Below are positions 1 to 11,626 of a stretch of DNA of 64,000 nt, piece after piece (position 1 is the first letter of the stretch; every line of letters begins with the position of its first letter). The notes beneath the pieces were generated by a model. The model made no database searches. It worked only from the letters and a program-made list of their open reading frames with translations, and was not told where the DNA came from. Both the position numbers and the translations under genes were made by a program. Location of the stretch: contig JAMWFC010000046.1 of assembly GCA_027475525.1 (NCBI GenBank), positions 310,001 through 374,000 of the forward strand. The letters run 5' to 3'. This DNA is from Macrolepiota albuminosa (taxonomy: Eukaryota > Basidiomycota > Agaricomycetes > Agaricales > Agaricaceae).

Positions 1-2
1 CC

Positions 3-193
3 TGAAAAAACTGTCAGGGGACTCCTCATTTCTTCCTTTTCTCACTCCTTATCTCTTCACTCTCCCTTCATTTATTCTCTTATTTCTTCTGACATTATTT
101 CATTTTACTGTTTCTATTCTTTCAGCACTATCTGTTAGTACTACTCTCAGCCCTTGAGGTGCTCTGGTTCTTTAGCTACCATTCAGACAAGTG
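3..193 (+). mobile_element. Truncated LTR (family A) inserted in Gypsy integrase
   Basis: The stretch begins TGAA, then TGTCAGGGGACTCC and a long pyrimidine-rich run. The same sequence occurs at 8271, at 50992 (plus) and at 16793-17248 (minus, full length about 456 bp). Here it stops near 193, before the TATA-like and 3' portions of the longer copies, so it is a 5' LTR fragment. In the duplicate at 8271 it directly interrupts the Gypsy integrase zinc-binding region, so it is an insertion into an older Gypsy element. Confidence 0.7.
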
Positions 194-519
194 TTGTACA
201 TCATGTACTGTCAATGGACCTGAATGTGTGGAGGAGATAATGACATCCATGGAGGGGATACACAAGTGTGGGTGAGGTGTGAGACAGAGCATGAGCATCG
301 TGACTGCAAGGTGCATTGCAGGTTCATATGAGTAATGTGCTACCATTGGAGGTAAGATGGCATCACATGCTTTCTGGAGTTCCAGGTGTGCTACAGCCTA
401 AGGAATGTCAGATGCAGGTGGTGAGTGGCTATCTGGGGAACATATGGGGAGTGGGACTGTTTTTGGAATAAGTTAGATAAGCAAAAGTTGGAGGCTGAAC
501 ATTGACACCAGCCTCCAAT

Positions 520-1412
520 GGCTGTAGATACGTAGTCCATGGCAGATGTGCCTTGTCTTCTTGGATGGAAGGTAGACTCTTGAGGAAGGAGAACCATAAG
601 ACCATTGGTCAATAGTTGTTTGAGGATGTGATTTGCTGCTGGGGCTGCATTACAGAAATCATCACAGATAATGCTGGACAGGTTACTGCCTGGTTGGAAA
701 AGAAGTATGGGATCAGAGATATTACTATCTCTCCCTACAACTCACCAGCTAATGGTAGAATTGAAAGACCTCATTGAGATGTCAGGCAAGCTTTGTTCAA
801 AGCCTGTGAAGATCATACCAAGTAGTTCTGGTTCTTCTACCACATAATGTGAAGTGACCGCATAACCATTAGGCAGAGATTTGGATGTTCCCCATACTTC
901 ATGGTCACTGGTGCTCATCCTACTCTACTCTTGGATCTAGCAGAGGCCACCTGGCTGGTAGAATTACCAGAAGGACCTCTGACTACTGAGGAGTTGACTG
1001 GGTATTGTGCTAGAGCTCTAGCTAAGCACCATCAACATGTAGAGGAAATGAGAGAGCAAGTTGGAAAGGCTAAGCTCCAATGAGCATTGAAGTTTGCAGA
1101 AGAGCATAAAGTTGAATCAGAAACTTCAATTTTAAACCATTGGACTTGGTACTAGTGAAAAACATGACTACTGAAAGGTCATTCAGTGCTAAGATGTTGC
1201 CACAGTTTCATGGACCTATAGTAGTAGTTGCCAAGACCCAAGGTGGTAATTACATTGTAGCAGAACTAGATGGGTCAGTTTGGCATGCACAAGTAGCTGC
1301 TTTTCAAGTTGTACCTTACAAGGCTCATAAAAAGCTAACCTTGTCTCAAGGCATAGAAAAGTTGGTGGATATTACACCTGCTAAGCTCAAAGAGCTAAGA
1401 GAAGAACTATGA
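520..1412 (+). pseudogene. Gypsy integrase core and C-terminus (left copy)
   Basis: Translation in shifting frames gives a Ty3/Gypsy integrase core. It reads EIITDNAGQVTAW (second Asp of the D,D,E triad) and then ISPYNSPANGRIERPH (catalytic Glu region). The C-terminal part includes ATWLVELPEGPLTTEEL and a final SH3-like segment with GGNYIVAELDGSVW. Premature TGA and TAG codons occur near 777, 822 and 1081, and the frame changes more than once, so no full protein can be made. The N-terminal zinc-finger part lies before the LTR fragment in the duplicated copy, around 8100-8268. A solo LTR follows 20 bp after the last codon. Confidence 0.8.
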
Positions 1413-1432
1413 AGACCTACAGAGTTAGTCAC

Positions 1433-2148
1433 TGTCAGGTTCCGCTGAGTCGGGGGCTTTCTGGGAAAGCAATCACCCTTACAATGCGGACTTGACCTAT
1501 GGATACTCGGGTGTCTGGAACTCCGGGGCTAGGACTCCGGGGTTCAAGATGTGGACAGGGGCAGTCCCGGGAGAGGGGACTTGGTCTGGGGGTTTCAGGT
1601 TGTGAGTAGTTGGGGGATTTGGGTGGGGGTCGAGTCGTGAACCGGGGGTTCTAAGACGAGACCAAGTTAGCTAATTAAAGTCGTGAAGTGTGTACCAATC
1701 TTAGAGCACGCGAATATTCAAGCGTGCCAGTCAAGTCATACCAGTCAAACAGAGGGCATGCAACAATCCAAGTAATGCAAATGTAAAGCAGTGTAATATC
1801 AAGACTAACGAATACAATGGGGAACTACGCTATAAGTACTACGGGACTAGGTCTTGGAGTTCCGGGGTGTCTGGGATGGGTTCCGGGGGTCATTGAGTAG
1901 TGGGCAGGGACTGTATACCTGGATCACGCGGGGTGCGTGATCAATTGACGCGGAGGGAGCTGTGATGCGTGATGCATGTGATCTGATTGTTGATCAGGGC
2001 TGGTGGCGTCTGATGGCGGTCCTTGATGTGCGTGATGGTGCCATCGGTAGTTGTGATGGCAGGGCGTGTCCTGTGGGGTCAGAGGGAGGGTCCCGGATGG
2101 TGTTCTGGGGGTGTCCCAGAGTGGTTCCGGAGGGAAGGGGTTGTGACA
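1433..2148 (+). mobile_element. Solo LTR, family B, with perfect TSD GTCAC
   Basis: This 716-bp sequence begins TGTCAGGTTCCGCTGAG and ends GTGACA, so the termini are TGTCA/TGACA. It is flanked on both sides by GTCAC (1428-1432 and 2149-2153), a perfect 5-bp TSD. No internal coding region is present, so it is a solo LTR left by LTR-LTR recombination or excision. Homologues occur at 9701, 27545 and, inverted, at 52526. A 75-codon open frame inside it (1962-2189) runs past the LTR end and is not credible as a gene. Confidence 0.9.
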
Positions 2149-2153
2149 GTCAC

Positions 2154-3358
2154 CAAGGACATCTCATTTGGTACAGTAAGGCTCCATGAGTCCACTAACT
2201 AGCAAATAGATCTGCCACCAACTGATTAAACTCCAGAAAAATGAACTATAGAATGTATTTCAAAGAAATAACAAAGTACAGTTCTATTCTGAGTTTTAAC
2301 AGTACAATGGAAAAAGGGTAATAAGAGTAGGAAGGTCATCCATGGGAGGTGCTACCTAGTTGAGGTAGCTACCAACCAAAATATGGCACAAGGAGCCGGC
2401 ATTCAAGTACAGGCTGGGTCTTATGACTTAATTACAAAAGAAATGTTGATGCAGCGCACCAGCACTTGAGTTTGAACCCCTAAAGACACATTAAAACATT
2501 GAAGTTAAGTCAATGTTCATGTTCAAATCCTCAGGGAGGAACTAGTTATCGGCAACTTTTAAAGTCAGCAAAAAGACTTGATGTTGAGTTAATAAGTTGG
2601 CACACAAGTTCAAAACTGAGTGGTGAAATATGATTGGATTAGAGGGCTAACACAAAGTGCTGGCATTCGGAGTTCAAACCCAGAGCAGGGAGGAATTTAC
2701 TATGAAATTGGCAAAAGAGATTCAAAATTTTGTAGAATAGTAAAATTGACTTAAGAATCTGGCCATTTCAGAGTAAAGGAATCTATTTGGGTACTATAGA
2801 ATAGGAAAGCAGTACTACATATTGCATAGTCAGCCATTTTGTATGGTAGCAGCTGTGATTGAAAAAATTGAGAGGGAAGTGCATGGGAGGTAAAAAGAAA
2901 ACTTTTGCACATCAAATGTTTTCCTGCACACAGTCAGGACAGTGTGCTAACTGGGCAGTCAGTAAATGATGTAGGGGAAGTGATACCTCTGTCTCAAATA
3001 TAAGACAGAGACTGAGGAAAAAGATAAAAATATATATAAAATTGATTTTTATAAATGTCCTAAGTCCAACAAGATAGCTGAAAACTGTAAACTGAAATGC
3101 ATCTCAGGACACCAGCCAAAGCATCACCAGACCTCCTAGCAAGCCTCAAAAAGACAAAGCCATGTGAAAACAGCAATGGCTGAGGCAGTGGCAGAATCAG
3201 GTAGCAATATGATCAAATCAATTACATCTGACAATTGTAAACTGATCATGATTGACATGCAATACATGCATTGTGTTCTACCTACCTTCTGCACATCCTT
3301 GTTACTTGACCCCAATCCCACTGCCCTACCCACAAAACAACAACATAGGCCAGAGGAA
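2154..3358. other. Non-coding repeat-derived stretch
   Basis: I see no coding signature here. The sequence contains three short segments resembling tRNA T-arms or Pol III B boxes: GAGTTTGAACCCC near 2469, GTTCAAATCC near 2522 and GAGTTCAAACCC near 2670. This suggests decayed SINE or tRNA-derived material, but I could not find the matching A boxes or ends. The final 200 bases before 3358 contain open frames on both strands that resemble nothing I know. Confidence 0.35.
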
Positions 3359-4822
3359 GACTTGACCCATAATTTGATATCCATGGGATCCCTAGTACAA
3401 AAAGGAGTAAGGATCGAGATTAGTGGAGATGGAGCGACCCTTTTCGCAGTTGACGGAGTACCTTTCTTACACTGCCCGATCGACGGAACCATGTTTACAG
3501 TTGATTTTGTGACCCCACCGCCAACAGCCATGGCGACAATGTCATTACATCACCCAGTTGATTTTGAGACCTGGCACCGACAGCTAGGGCATGTGGGGGA
3601 GAGTACGTTACAAAGGATGGCTCGCAAGGAGGTGGTTAATGGTTTAGAGATAACGAAAAAGTCAGTGACAGGGAAGTGTGAAGATTGCATAATGGGGAAA
3701 CACGCATGACGTCCGTTTGACGCTATTATCGAGCCTGAATGCACACCGTACAAACATGTAGCTTTCAACATATGGGGACCCACACGAGTTTTGACAACTG
3801 GAGGTAAAGCCCTCATGCTCATTGTCGTTGACCAAGGAGGAGCAGAATGTGATGTGTGGTACCTCTCGCACAAGACAAAGGAAGTGACGGTGGAATGTCT
3901 TGAAGTTTTTGACAAACGTGTAGAAACCAAAACTGGATACAGGATCAAATTCATAAGGACAGATGGTGGAACAGAATTTGTAAATGACTTATGTAGCACG
4001 TACTGCCGAAAGCAAGGTATAATTCACGAGACAACACCACCACATTCTTCAGCAGCCAACGGAGTCATTGAGAGAAGGAACAGGACAATACTTGACTTAG
4101 CCTGGAGCATGCTACATGACTCACGACTCTCTGCTCATTATTGGGGAGAAGCCACCTCAACTGCCATATATATACTCAACGTAATTCCGAGCTCTAGACA
4201 TCCAGATAAGACACCATTCGAGATACAAACCAGAAAGAAACCCAACGTTTCACATCTACAACCTTTCAGGTGTACAGCTTACGTGAAAGTGCCGAGGGTA
4301 GAAGGTGGAAGTAAACTAGAAGTCGGGTCAGTGAAGACTGTACTGGTCAGATACTTTGGAATAGGAGATTACAAGTTGCTCGAACGACCTACTGGTCGCA
4401 TCTTCCGGTCCTGAGACGTCATTTTTGAGGAGGAGAATGTGAATTGTACCACAAGGGACGAATATCTGGATGAGCCAGTAGACCTGATAGATGTTTTGGG
4501 GTTAAATGCTGAGACGATGCTCACTGATAGCACGAATGATGCTGACGCTCCTGTCACAAAATCATCACCGGTTACGGCAACTAGCAGGGAGAACAATCAA
4601 CCACAGGAACCAAGGAGGTCAGCACAACTGGCCACCAAAATAGCGCATGATTCCGAGGGAAGCCATAGTGATGTGTCAGAGAGGAACTCGTCCAACCCGG
4701 AGAGTGAGGAAGAGACTTTTCAAGCTATGCTGGGCACGTTATCAACTACGGTCACAGAGATGGATGACACATGGGTCCCAAAGTCGTACTCAGAGGCGAT
4801 GAAGAGACTGGATTTGTGGTGA
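3359..4822 (+). pseudogene. Copia pol relic: GAG-pre-integrase and integrase
   Basis: The frame opens inside a Ty1/Copia polyprotein; gag and protease are missing because the segment starts at the duplication junction. A GAG-pre-integrase segment contains the zinc-binding pattern HRQLGH followed by CEDC near 3570-3690. A TGA (reading GKHA*RPF near 3707) splits it from the integrase core, which shows FIRTDGGTEF (3950-3980) and SSAANGVIERRNR with the catalytic Glu near 4070. A second TGA near 4412 follows IFRS. The integrase C-terminal / linker segment then runs to 4822 with acidic, Ser-rich sequence before another TGA. Codon use is more GC-balanced than in the surrounding Gypsy DNA. Confidence 0.85.
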
Positions 4823-6385
4823 GGACCGATGGATGAGGAGATATGCGGTTAATTGACCGACCTGTTGGTGCAAGGACAATGAAAAATAGGTTGACTTTCT
4901 TTCGCACTTAAGTACAATGCTGACAGGAAAGTCATCGGATGCAAGGCACAACTAGTGGCAAAAGGCTTCTCTCAAATACCAGGGGTTGATTACTTTGCCA
5001 CGTATGCATCGGTGGTCAAGTACAAATCCCTACGCATTAACCTTGCTGTGGGCACAATACTTGATTACAAGATATGGCAGATTGGTTACACTAGTGCTTA
5101 CTTGAATGCCTCAACTCAGGTCTCGATCCTGATGGAGCAACCTGAGAGATATAAAATGCGACTGAGTGACATGTTTCGAGTTGATATCAACATGGGCATA
5201 CGAGTTCGGGGGAGTATGAATGACACAGACAATGAGAAGAGTTTAGTTTCTTTGGTGGATAAGGCCATATATGGGATGATGGATGGAGCCAACAATTGGT
5301 GGCATGTGCTCAACGAAGACATGAGGAGGTTGGGATATATTTGGTCCGAAGCAGATCAATCAGTGCGATCTCGCAACAGAGACGGAGAAATCACGATTAC
5401 AAGCATGTATATAGACAATACATCAGGAATGTCTTCGTCAAAAGAGGAGGCAACACGGGCAAGGAGAGAGCTGGGGGAGAAATACGAAATCAAAGACTTA
5501 GGGGACATCAAGTTCATCTTGGGAATATGAGTCATACGAGACAGGACAGCACGATTGATTACATTGGATCAGGAAGAGTATCTCAAACGTACCTTGGAGA
5601 AATACAGAATGGCCGATTGCACACCAAAGTACACACCATTGCCACCAGGGTTGACTCTTAGCTGATCCCAGGCACCAAATACCAACGAGGAGCGAGAATA
5701 CATGAACGACAAACAGTATAAAGAAGTACTCGGCTCACTAATGTATGCCCAAGTGGGCATGCGACCAGATATAGCATATGCCATAACCTCGCTTAGTTGA
5801 TTTATGTCGAACCCCTGGAAGCCACATTGGTTGGCACTGCAACACGTAATGCGGTACATTAAGGCGACGTTACACTACCAAGTATGGTATGGTGGACCAG
5901 GTTACAAAGACTACATCCCACGAGGATACTACGATTCCAATTTTGCAGCTGACGTAGACACTCGCAAATCGATCTCTGGCGGGGTGTACTTACAAGCAGG
6001 AGGACCCACAAGTTGGAGTTTGAAGTTTCAGGATACAGTATCGACTTCAATGACAGAAGCGGAATACATCACATTGGGATGGGCAGCCGAACAGATGCAG
6101 TGGATGTACGCAGCCTTAGCTGAGATAGGAATGGCCATACCTAACCCAGGGGAATTGAAAGGTGACAATAACAGTTCCATAGTGATCGCAGAAAACAAGC
6201 AAAACCACAACCGAGTCAAGCATATTGACGTTTGATACTACTTCATCAGGCATTGTGTCGAAGAAGGGAAAATATCGATTACGTATGTACTAAGCAAAGA
6301 CAACCTGGCAGATTTATTTATCAAGCCGTTACCCCAACACCAACATGCTAAGCTATGTGCAGCCCTTCGGCTGTTCGAAGCTTGA
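4823..6385 (+). pseudogene. Copia pol relic: reverse transcriptase and RNase H
   Basis: After a frame change the Copia RT is recognisable: AKGFSQIPGVDYFATYASV from 4958, then the AYLNA and EQPE motifs. The catalytic YVDD box reads YIDN (codons 5408-5419), so one catalytic Asp is lost. A stop at 5528 and further frame breaks precede the Copia RNase H domain. RNase H is seen as YYDSNFAADVDTRKSISG and STSMTEAEYITLGWAAEQ (5924-6100), then HNRVKHIDV and DNLADLFIKPLPQ up to the natural stop at 6383-6385. Several stops and a substituted active site mean it is inactive. Confidence 0.85.
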
Positions 6386-6399
6386 CGCATACGACGAGT

Positions 6400-6629
6400 C
6401 CGGGGGAGCGTTGGGGAGGATCACAAACACGTCAAGCACATGTGATTAGTGATGAGATAATGGGGAGCGGAATGCGGATGTACCTCAGTCGTTGTTACAC
6501 CGACTGAGATATGTTGGGCTCTTGTACAATAAGTTATCATATATGCTGACGGTGTAATACAGTCTGTATTAAACAGGTAGACTATAATATAGTCGTTGTT
6601 ACACTGACTGAGTCTGTATTAAACAACAC
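6400..6629 (+). mobile_element. Copia 3' LTR with polypurine tract
   Basis: The Copia stop codon is followed by a purine tract (CGGGGGAGCG, about 6401-6410) and then by non-coding sequence beginning TTGGGGAGGATCAC, the expected order for a Copia 3' LTR. Short internal direct repeats occur: GTCGTTGTTACAC(C/T)GACTGAG near 6489 and 6591, and CTGTATTAAACA near 6572 and 6613. Gypsy RT coding sequence resumes near 6630, which marks the right edge and shows that the Copia element is inserted in the Gypsy element. The exact termini are not proven because the 5' LTR is not in this copy. Confidence 0.6.
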
Positions 6630-8268
6630 ATTCATCACATAAAAATGGTTTTGGATGTCTTGAAGAGGGAACAACTATATCTGAGCAAGAGGAAGCTATG
6701 GTTCCTATGCCACAAGGTAAAAATCCTGGGCAGGATAGTAGGCAACCAGGAAATCCACATGGATTCTGATAAGGTGGATGCATTAGTTTGATGGAAAACA
6801 CCTACTAATTGTGACCTTTTAAGGGGGTTCTTGGGCACTGCTGGATACTTAGTGGACAACATTGACTGAGTCTGCATACCCATGGAGATACTACACTCTC
6901 TGACTGGGAATACCATGCCATTTTGCTGGGAATTCATCCACCAAAGGACGTTTGAGGATGTGAAACATCTGGCTTCAAAATGTTGAGACCACCACTAGAC
7001 ACCCTTGGCATACAGCAAGGGCCACTCCCCAGTAAACATGATTACAGATGGTTGCATGACCAGAATAGCAGGCATTATCAGTCAGGGGGAGAATTGGAAA
7101 ACCACAAAGGTTGTGGCCTTCTTTTTAGCAAAGCTGAACTCTGGTCAGCAGAACTACCCAATGCACAAGATTGAGATGTTGGCTAGGTGGAGACTATGCT
7201 ACACTACAGAGACATTCTACAGAGAGTCTGCTTTCAATGGTTCACTAACTATAAGGGCCTGATACATCTGGCCTCGCAAAAGGGTTTGTCAGAAAGACAA
7301 GCCAGGTGGTTAGAAAAGATATCAGAATTTGATTTCGAGATAGTATATGTACCAGGGACAGAAAATATTGTGTCAGACACCTTGTCACGTCTGTACTCAG
7401 ATGAGCAACCACATAGGGTCAGGGCAAGAAGTGAATACACATGCTTTGACATAGTGGATAATGACAGTTTGGTGGACCAGTTGGTTATGATGTCGGTATT
7501 GGTTGGCACGGAGGGTGAGGGGGCATCCTTCAAGGAAGCCACAGCTGCTGTGCAGGGCCTCTCGTTGAAGATGAACTATAACCAAAGTGGTGGACAAGCT
7601 AGAGTCTCCAAAGAAGACCAGGAATCAGGCACCACATATCATCCCAGAAGATCGACATGGGAGGGAAGGACATTAGAAACCATCTATCATACCCAGAAAA
7701 CACAAAGAAAACAAAACTCACAATGAGATTGCACAGTGAAGGAAACACACATAAAGATGACATGCAGGAAGCACAACACCTTAATTGGAAGAGAAATGCC
7801 AAGAAAGCAGAGAGAGATAAACTGTTGGCTGAACAATCCCAGTGGTTAGACTTAAACACTAAATTTGGAGAACTGACTCCATTGTCACTGGAAGAGATGC
7901 TGACTAAAGGAGAGGATCCTATAGACCTGATAAAGTTGGTAAAAGGGAGATACCAGGAAGATGGACTGTTCTCCAAGATCTTGGAGAACCCCAAGGAATT
8001 CAAAAACTATGAAGTAAACAAGAGCGAGGGAACAATTTACTTAAAGACAGAAGGAAAGAAACTTCTGTGTATCTCTGCTACCATAGTATGAGGACACAGT
8101 ATCCATGAAATTGTAATAGCAGAAGCCCATGGCCTTCTGGCACATTTATGAGTGAGACCAGGTATGGTGGAAGACTATAGCCAAGGATGTTCAGGAATAC
8201 TGTGACACTTGCACTACCTGCAAACAAAACAAACCAACAAACCAGAAACTGTATAGACTCCTCCATTC
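6630..8268 (+). pseudogene. Gypsy pol relic: RT end, RNase H, integrase zinc finger
   Basis: Translation across frames gives the end of a Ty3/Gypsy RT (VLDVLKREQLYLSKRK, LLRGFLGTAGYL). RNase H follows (MITDGCMTRIAGIISQGE, QQNYPMHKIEMLA, GLIHLASQ, QARWLEKISEFDFEIVYVPG and the DTLSRLY end near 7380). After a spacer, the integrase HHCC region appears near 8120-8260 (EAHGLLAHL, then YCDTCTTCKQNK). Stops and frame shifts are frequent. The 5' part is cut off by the Copia insertion and the 3' part by the LTR-A fragment at 8271; the integrase core resumes near 8790. Confidence 0.85.
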
Positions 8269-8270
8269 CC

Positions 8271-8461
8271 TGAAAAAACTGTCAGGGGACTCCTCATTTC
8301 TTCCTTTTCTCACTCCTTATCTCTTCACTCTCCCTTCATTTATTCTCTTATTTCTTCTGACATTATTTCATTTTACTGTTTCTATTCTTTCAGCACTATC
8401 TGTTAGTACTACTCTCAGCCCTTGAGGTGCTCTGGTTCTTTAGCTACCATTCAGACAAGTG
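8271..8461 (+). mobile_element. Truncated LTR (family A), right copy
   Basis: This is the same LTR fragment as at 3-193. Here the left flank is visible: Gypsy integrase coding sequence ending LYRLLHSL runs straight into TGAAAAAACTGTCAGG, so the LTR split the integrase between its zinc finger and its catalytic core. Confidence 0.7.
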
Positions 8462-8787
8462 TTGTACATCATGTACTGTCAATGGACCTGAATGTGTGGA
8501 GGAGATAATGACATCCATGGAGGGGATACACAAGTGTGGGTGAGGTGTGAGACAGAGCATGAGCATCGTGACTGCAAGGTGCATTGCAGGTTCATATGAG
8601 TAATGTGCTACCATTGGAGGTAAGATGGCATCACATGCTTTCTGGAGTTCCAGGTGTGCTACAGCCTAAGGAATGTCAGATGCAGGTGGTGAGTGGCTAT
8701 CTGGGGAACATATGGGGAGTGGGACTGTTTTTGGAATAAGTTAGATAAGCAAAAGTTGGAGGCTGAACATTGACACCAGCCTCCAAT

Positions 8788-9680
8788 GGCTGTAGATACG
8801 TAGTCCATGGCAGATGTGCCTTGTCTTCTTGGATGGAAGGTAGACTCTTGAGGAAGGAGAACCATAAGACCATTGGTCAATAGTTGTTTGAGGATGTGAT
8901 TTGCTGCTGGGGCTGCATTACAGAAATCATCACAGATAATGCTGGACAGGTTACTGCCTGGTTGGAAAAGAAGTATGGGATCAGAGATATTACTATCTCT
9001 CCCTACAACTCACCAGCTAATGGTAGAATTGAAAGACCTCATTGAGATGTCAGGCAAGCTTTGTTCAAAGCCTGTGAAGATCATACCAAGTAGTTCTGGT
9101 TCTTCTACCACATAATGTGAAGTGACCGCATAACCATTAGGCAGAGATTTGGATGTTCCCCATACTTCATGGTCACTGGTGCTCATCCTACTCTACTCTT
9201 GGATCTAGCAGAGGCCACCTGGCTGGTAGAATTACCAGAAGGACCTCTGACTACTGAGGAGTTGACTGGGTATTGTGCTAGAGCTCTAGCTAAGCACCAT
9301 CAACATGTAGAGGAAATGAGAGAGCAAGTTGGAAAGGCTAAGCTCCAATGAGCATTGAAGTTTGCAGAAGAGCATAAAGTTGAATCAGAAACTTCAATTT
9401 TAAACCATTGGACTTGGTACTAGTGAAAAACATGACTACTGAAAGGTCATTCAGTGCTAAGATGTTGCCACAGTTTCATGGACCTATAGTAGTAGTTGCC
9501 AAGACCCAAGGTGGTAATTACATTGTAGCAGAACTAGATGGGTCAGTTTGGCATGCACAAGTAGCTGCTTTTCAAGTTGTACCTTACAAGGCTCATAAAA
9601 AGCTAACCTTGTCTCAAGGCATAGAAAAGTTGGTGGATATTACACCTGCTAAGCTCAAAGAGCTAAGAGAAGAACTATGA
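8788..9680 (+). pseudogene. Gypsy integrase core and C-terminus (right copy)
   Basis: This duplicates 520-1412 at a constant offset, with the same stops and frame breaks. Together with 6630-8268 it forms the 3' half of one Ty3/Gypsy pol: RT, RNase H, zinc finger, integrase core and GGNYIVAELDGSVW tail. The shared lesions show that decay came before the duplication. Confidence 0.8.
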
Positions 9681-9700
9681 AGACCTACAGAGTTAGTCAC

Positions 9701-10416
9701 TGTCAGGTTCCGCTGAGTCGGGGGCTTTCTGGGAAAGCAATCACCCTTACAATGCGGACTTGACCTATGGATACTCGGGTGTCTGGAACTCCGGGGCTAG
9801 GACTCCGGGGTTCAAGATGTGGACAGGGGCAGTCCCGGGAGAGGGGACTTGGTCTGGGGGTTTCAGGTTGTGAGTAGTTGGGGGATTTGGGTGGGGGTCG
9901 AGTCGTGAACCGGGGGTTCTAAGACGAGACCAAGTTAGCTAATTAAAGTCGTGAAGTGTGTACCAATCTTAGAGCACGCGAATATTCAAGCGTGCCAGTC
10001 AAGTCATACCAGTCAAACAGAGGGCATGCAACAATCCAAGTAATGCAAATGTAAAGCAGTGTAATATCAAGACTAACGAATACAATGGGGAACTACGCTA
10101 TAAGTACTACGGGACTAGGTCTTGGAGTTCCGGGGTGTCTGGGATGGGTTCCGGGGGTCATTGAGTAGTGGGCAGGGACTGTATACCTGGATCACGCGGG
10201 GTGCGTGATCAATTGACGCGGAGGGAGCTGTGATGCGTGATGCATGTGATCTGATTGTTGATCAGGGCTGGTGGCGTCTGATGGCGGTCCTTGATGTGCG
10301 TGATGGTGCCATCGGTAGTTGTGATGGCAGGGCGTGTCCTGTGGGGTCAGAGGGAGGGTCCCGGATGGTGTTCTGGGGGTGTCCCAGAGTGGTTCCGGAG
10401 GGAAGGGGTTGTGACA
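9701..10416 (+). mobile_element. Solo LTR, family B, right copy
   Basis: Same as 1433-2148, including the GTCAC target duplication on both sides. It inserted into the old Gypsy relic before the 8,268-bp duplication took place. Confidence 0.9.
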
Positions 10417-10421
10417 GTCAC

Positions 10422-11626
10422 CAAGGACATCTCATTTGGTACAGTAAGGCTCCATGAGTCCACTAACTAGCAAATAGATCTGCCACCAACTGATTAAACT
10501 CCAGAAAAATGAACTATAGAATGTATTTCAAAGAAATAACAAAGTACAGTTCTATTCTGAGTTTTAACAGTACAATGGAAAAAGGGTAATAAGAGTAGGA
10601 AGGTCATCCATGGGAGGTGCTACCTAGTTGAGGTAGCTACCAACCAAAATATGGCACAAGGAGCCGGCATTCAAGTACAGGCTGGGTCTTATGACTTAAT
10701 TACAAAAGAAATGTTGATGCAGCGCACCAGCACTTGAGTTTGAACCCCTAAAGACACATTAAAACATTGAAGTTAAGTCAATGTTCATGTTCAAATCCTC
10801 AGGGAGGAACTAGTTATCGGCAACTTTTAAAGTCAGCAAAAAGACTTGATGTTGAGTTAATAAGTTGGCACACAAGTTCAAAACTGAGTGGTGAAATATG
10901 ATTGGATTAGAGGGCTAACACAAAGTGCTGGCATTCGGAGTTCAAACCCAGAGCAGGGAGGAATTTACTATGAAATTGGCAAAAGAGATTCAAAATTTTG
11001 TAGAATAGTAAAATTGACTTAAGAATCTGGCCATTTCAGAGTAAAGGAATCTATTTGGGTACTATAGAATAGGAAAGCAGTACTACATATTGCATAGTCA
11101 GCCATTTTGTATGGTAGCAGCTGTGATTGAAAAAATTGAGAGGGAAGTGCATGGGAGGTAAAAAGAAAACTTTTGCACATCAAATGTTTTCCTGCACACA
11201 GTCAGGACAGTGTGCTAACTGGGCAGTCAGTAAATGATGTAGGGGAAGTGATACCTCTGTCTCAAATATAAGACAGAGACTGAGGAAAAAGATAAAAATA
11301 TATATAAAATTGATTTTTATAAATGTCCTAAGTCCAACAAGATAGCTGAAAACTGTAAACTGAAATGCATCTCAGGACACCAGCCAAAGCATCACCAGAC
11401 CTCCTAGCAAGCCTCAAAAAGACAAAGCCATGTGAAAACAGCAATGGCTGAGGCAGTGGCAGAATCAGGTAGCAATATGATCAAATCAATTACATCTGAC
11501 AATTGTAAACTGATCATGATTGACATGCAATACATGCATTGTGTTCTACCTACCTTCTGCACATCCTTGTTACTTGACCCCAATCCCACTGCCCTACCCA
11601 CAAAACAACAACATAGGCCAGAGGAA
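10422..11626. other. Non-coding tail of the duplicated unit
   Basis: Duplicate of 2154-3358; no gene seen. The duplication ends at 11626. Confidence 0.5.

Larger units (their letters stand above)
1..3358. repeat. Left copy of an 8,268-bp tandem duplication (3' part)
   Basis: Positions 1-3358 reappear at 8269-11626 with a constant offset of 8,268. I found no difference in the stretches I compared by eye, including all the broken reading frames and the nested solo LTR with its flanking duplication. The match stops after 3358: here the sequence continues into Copia pol, whereas after 11626 it runs into unrelated AT-rich DNA. The simplest reading is a tandem duplication whose unit is 3359-11626. 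The left copy would then begin upstream of the window, with the unit junction at 3358/3359. Near-perfect identity means a very recent event or an assembly artefact. Confidence 0.9.
3359..11626. repeat. Complete 8,268-bp unit of the tandem duplication
   Basis: This unit starts inside Copia pol. It continues through the Copia 3' LTR, a Gypsy RT/RNase H/integrase relic, an LTR-A fragment, the remaining integrase, a solo LTR-B and a non-coding tail. Its last 3,358 bases duplicate positions 1-3358. Because the unit begins inside a gene, the breakpoint is not a transposon end, which points to unequal exchange, template switching or assembly error rather than transposition. Confidence 0.75.

Noticed and set aside
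391..612. Minus-strand 73-codon frame (also at 8659)
   Set aside because: It is antisense to Gypsy integrase coding sequence on the plus strand.
1962..2189. 75-codon open frame (also at 10230) as a gene
   Set aside because: It starts inside a solo LTR and crosses its end and the target duplication; GC-rich LTR sequence opens frames by chance.
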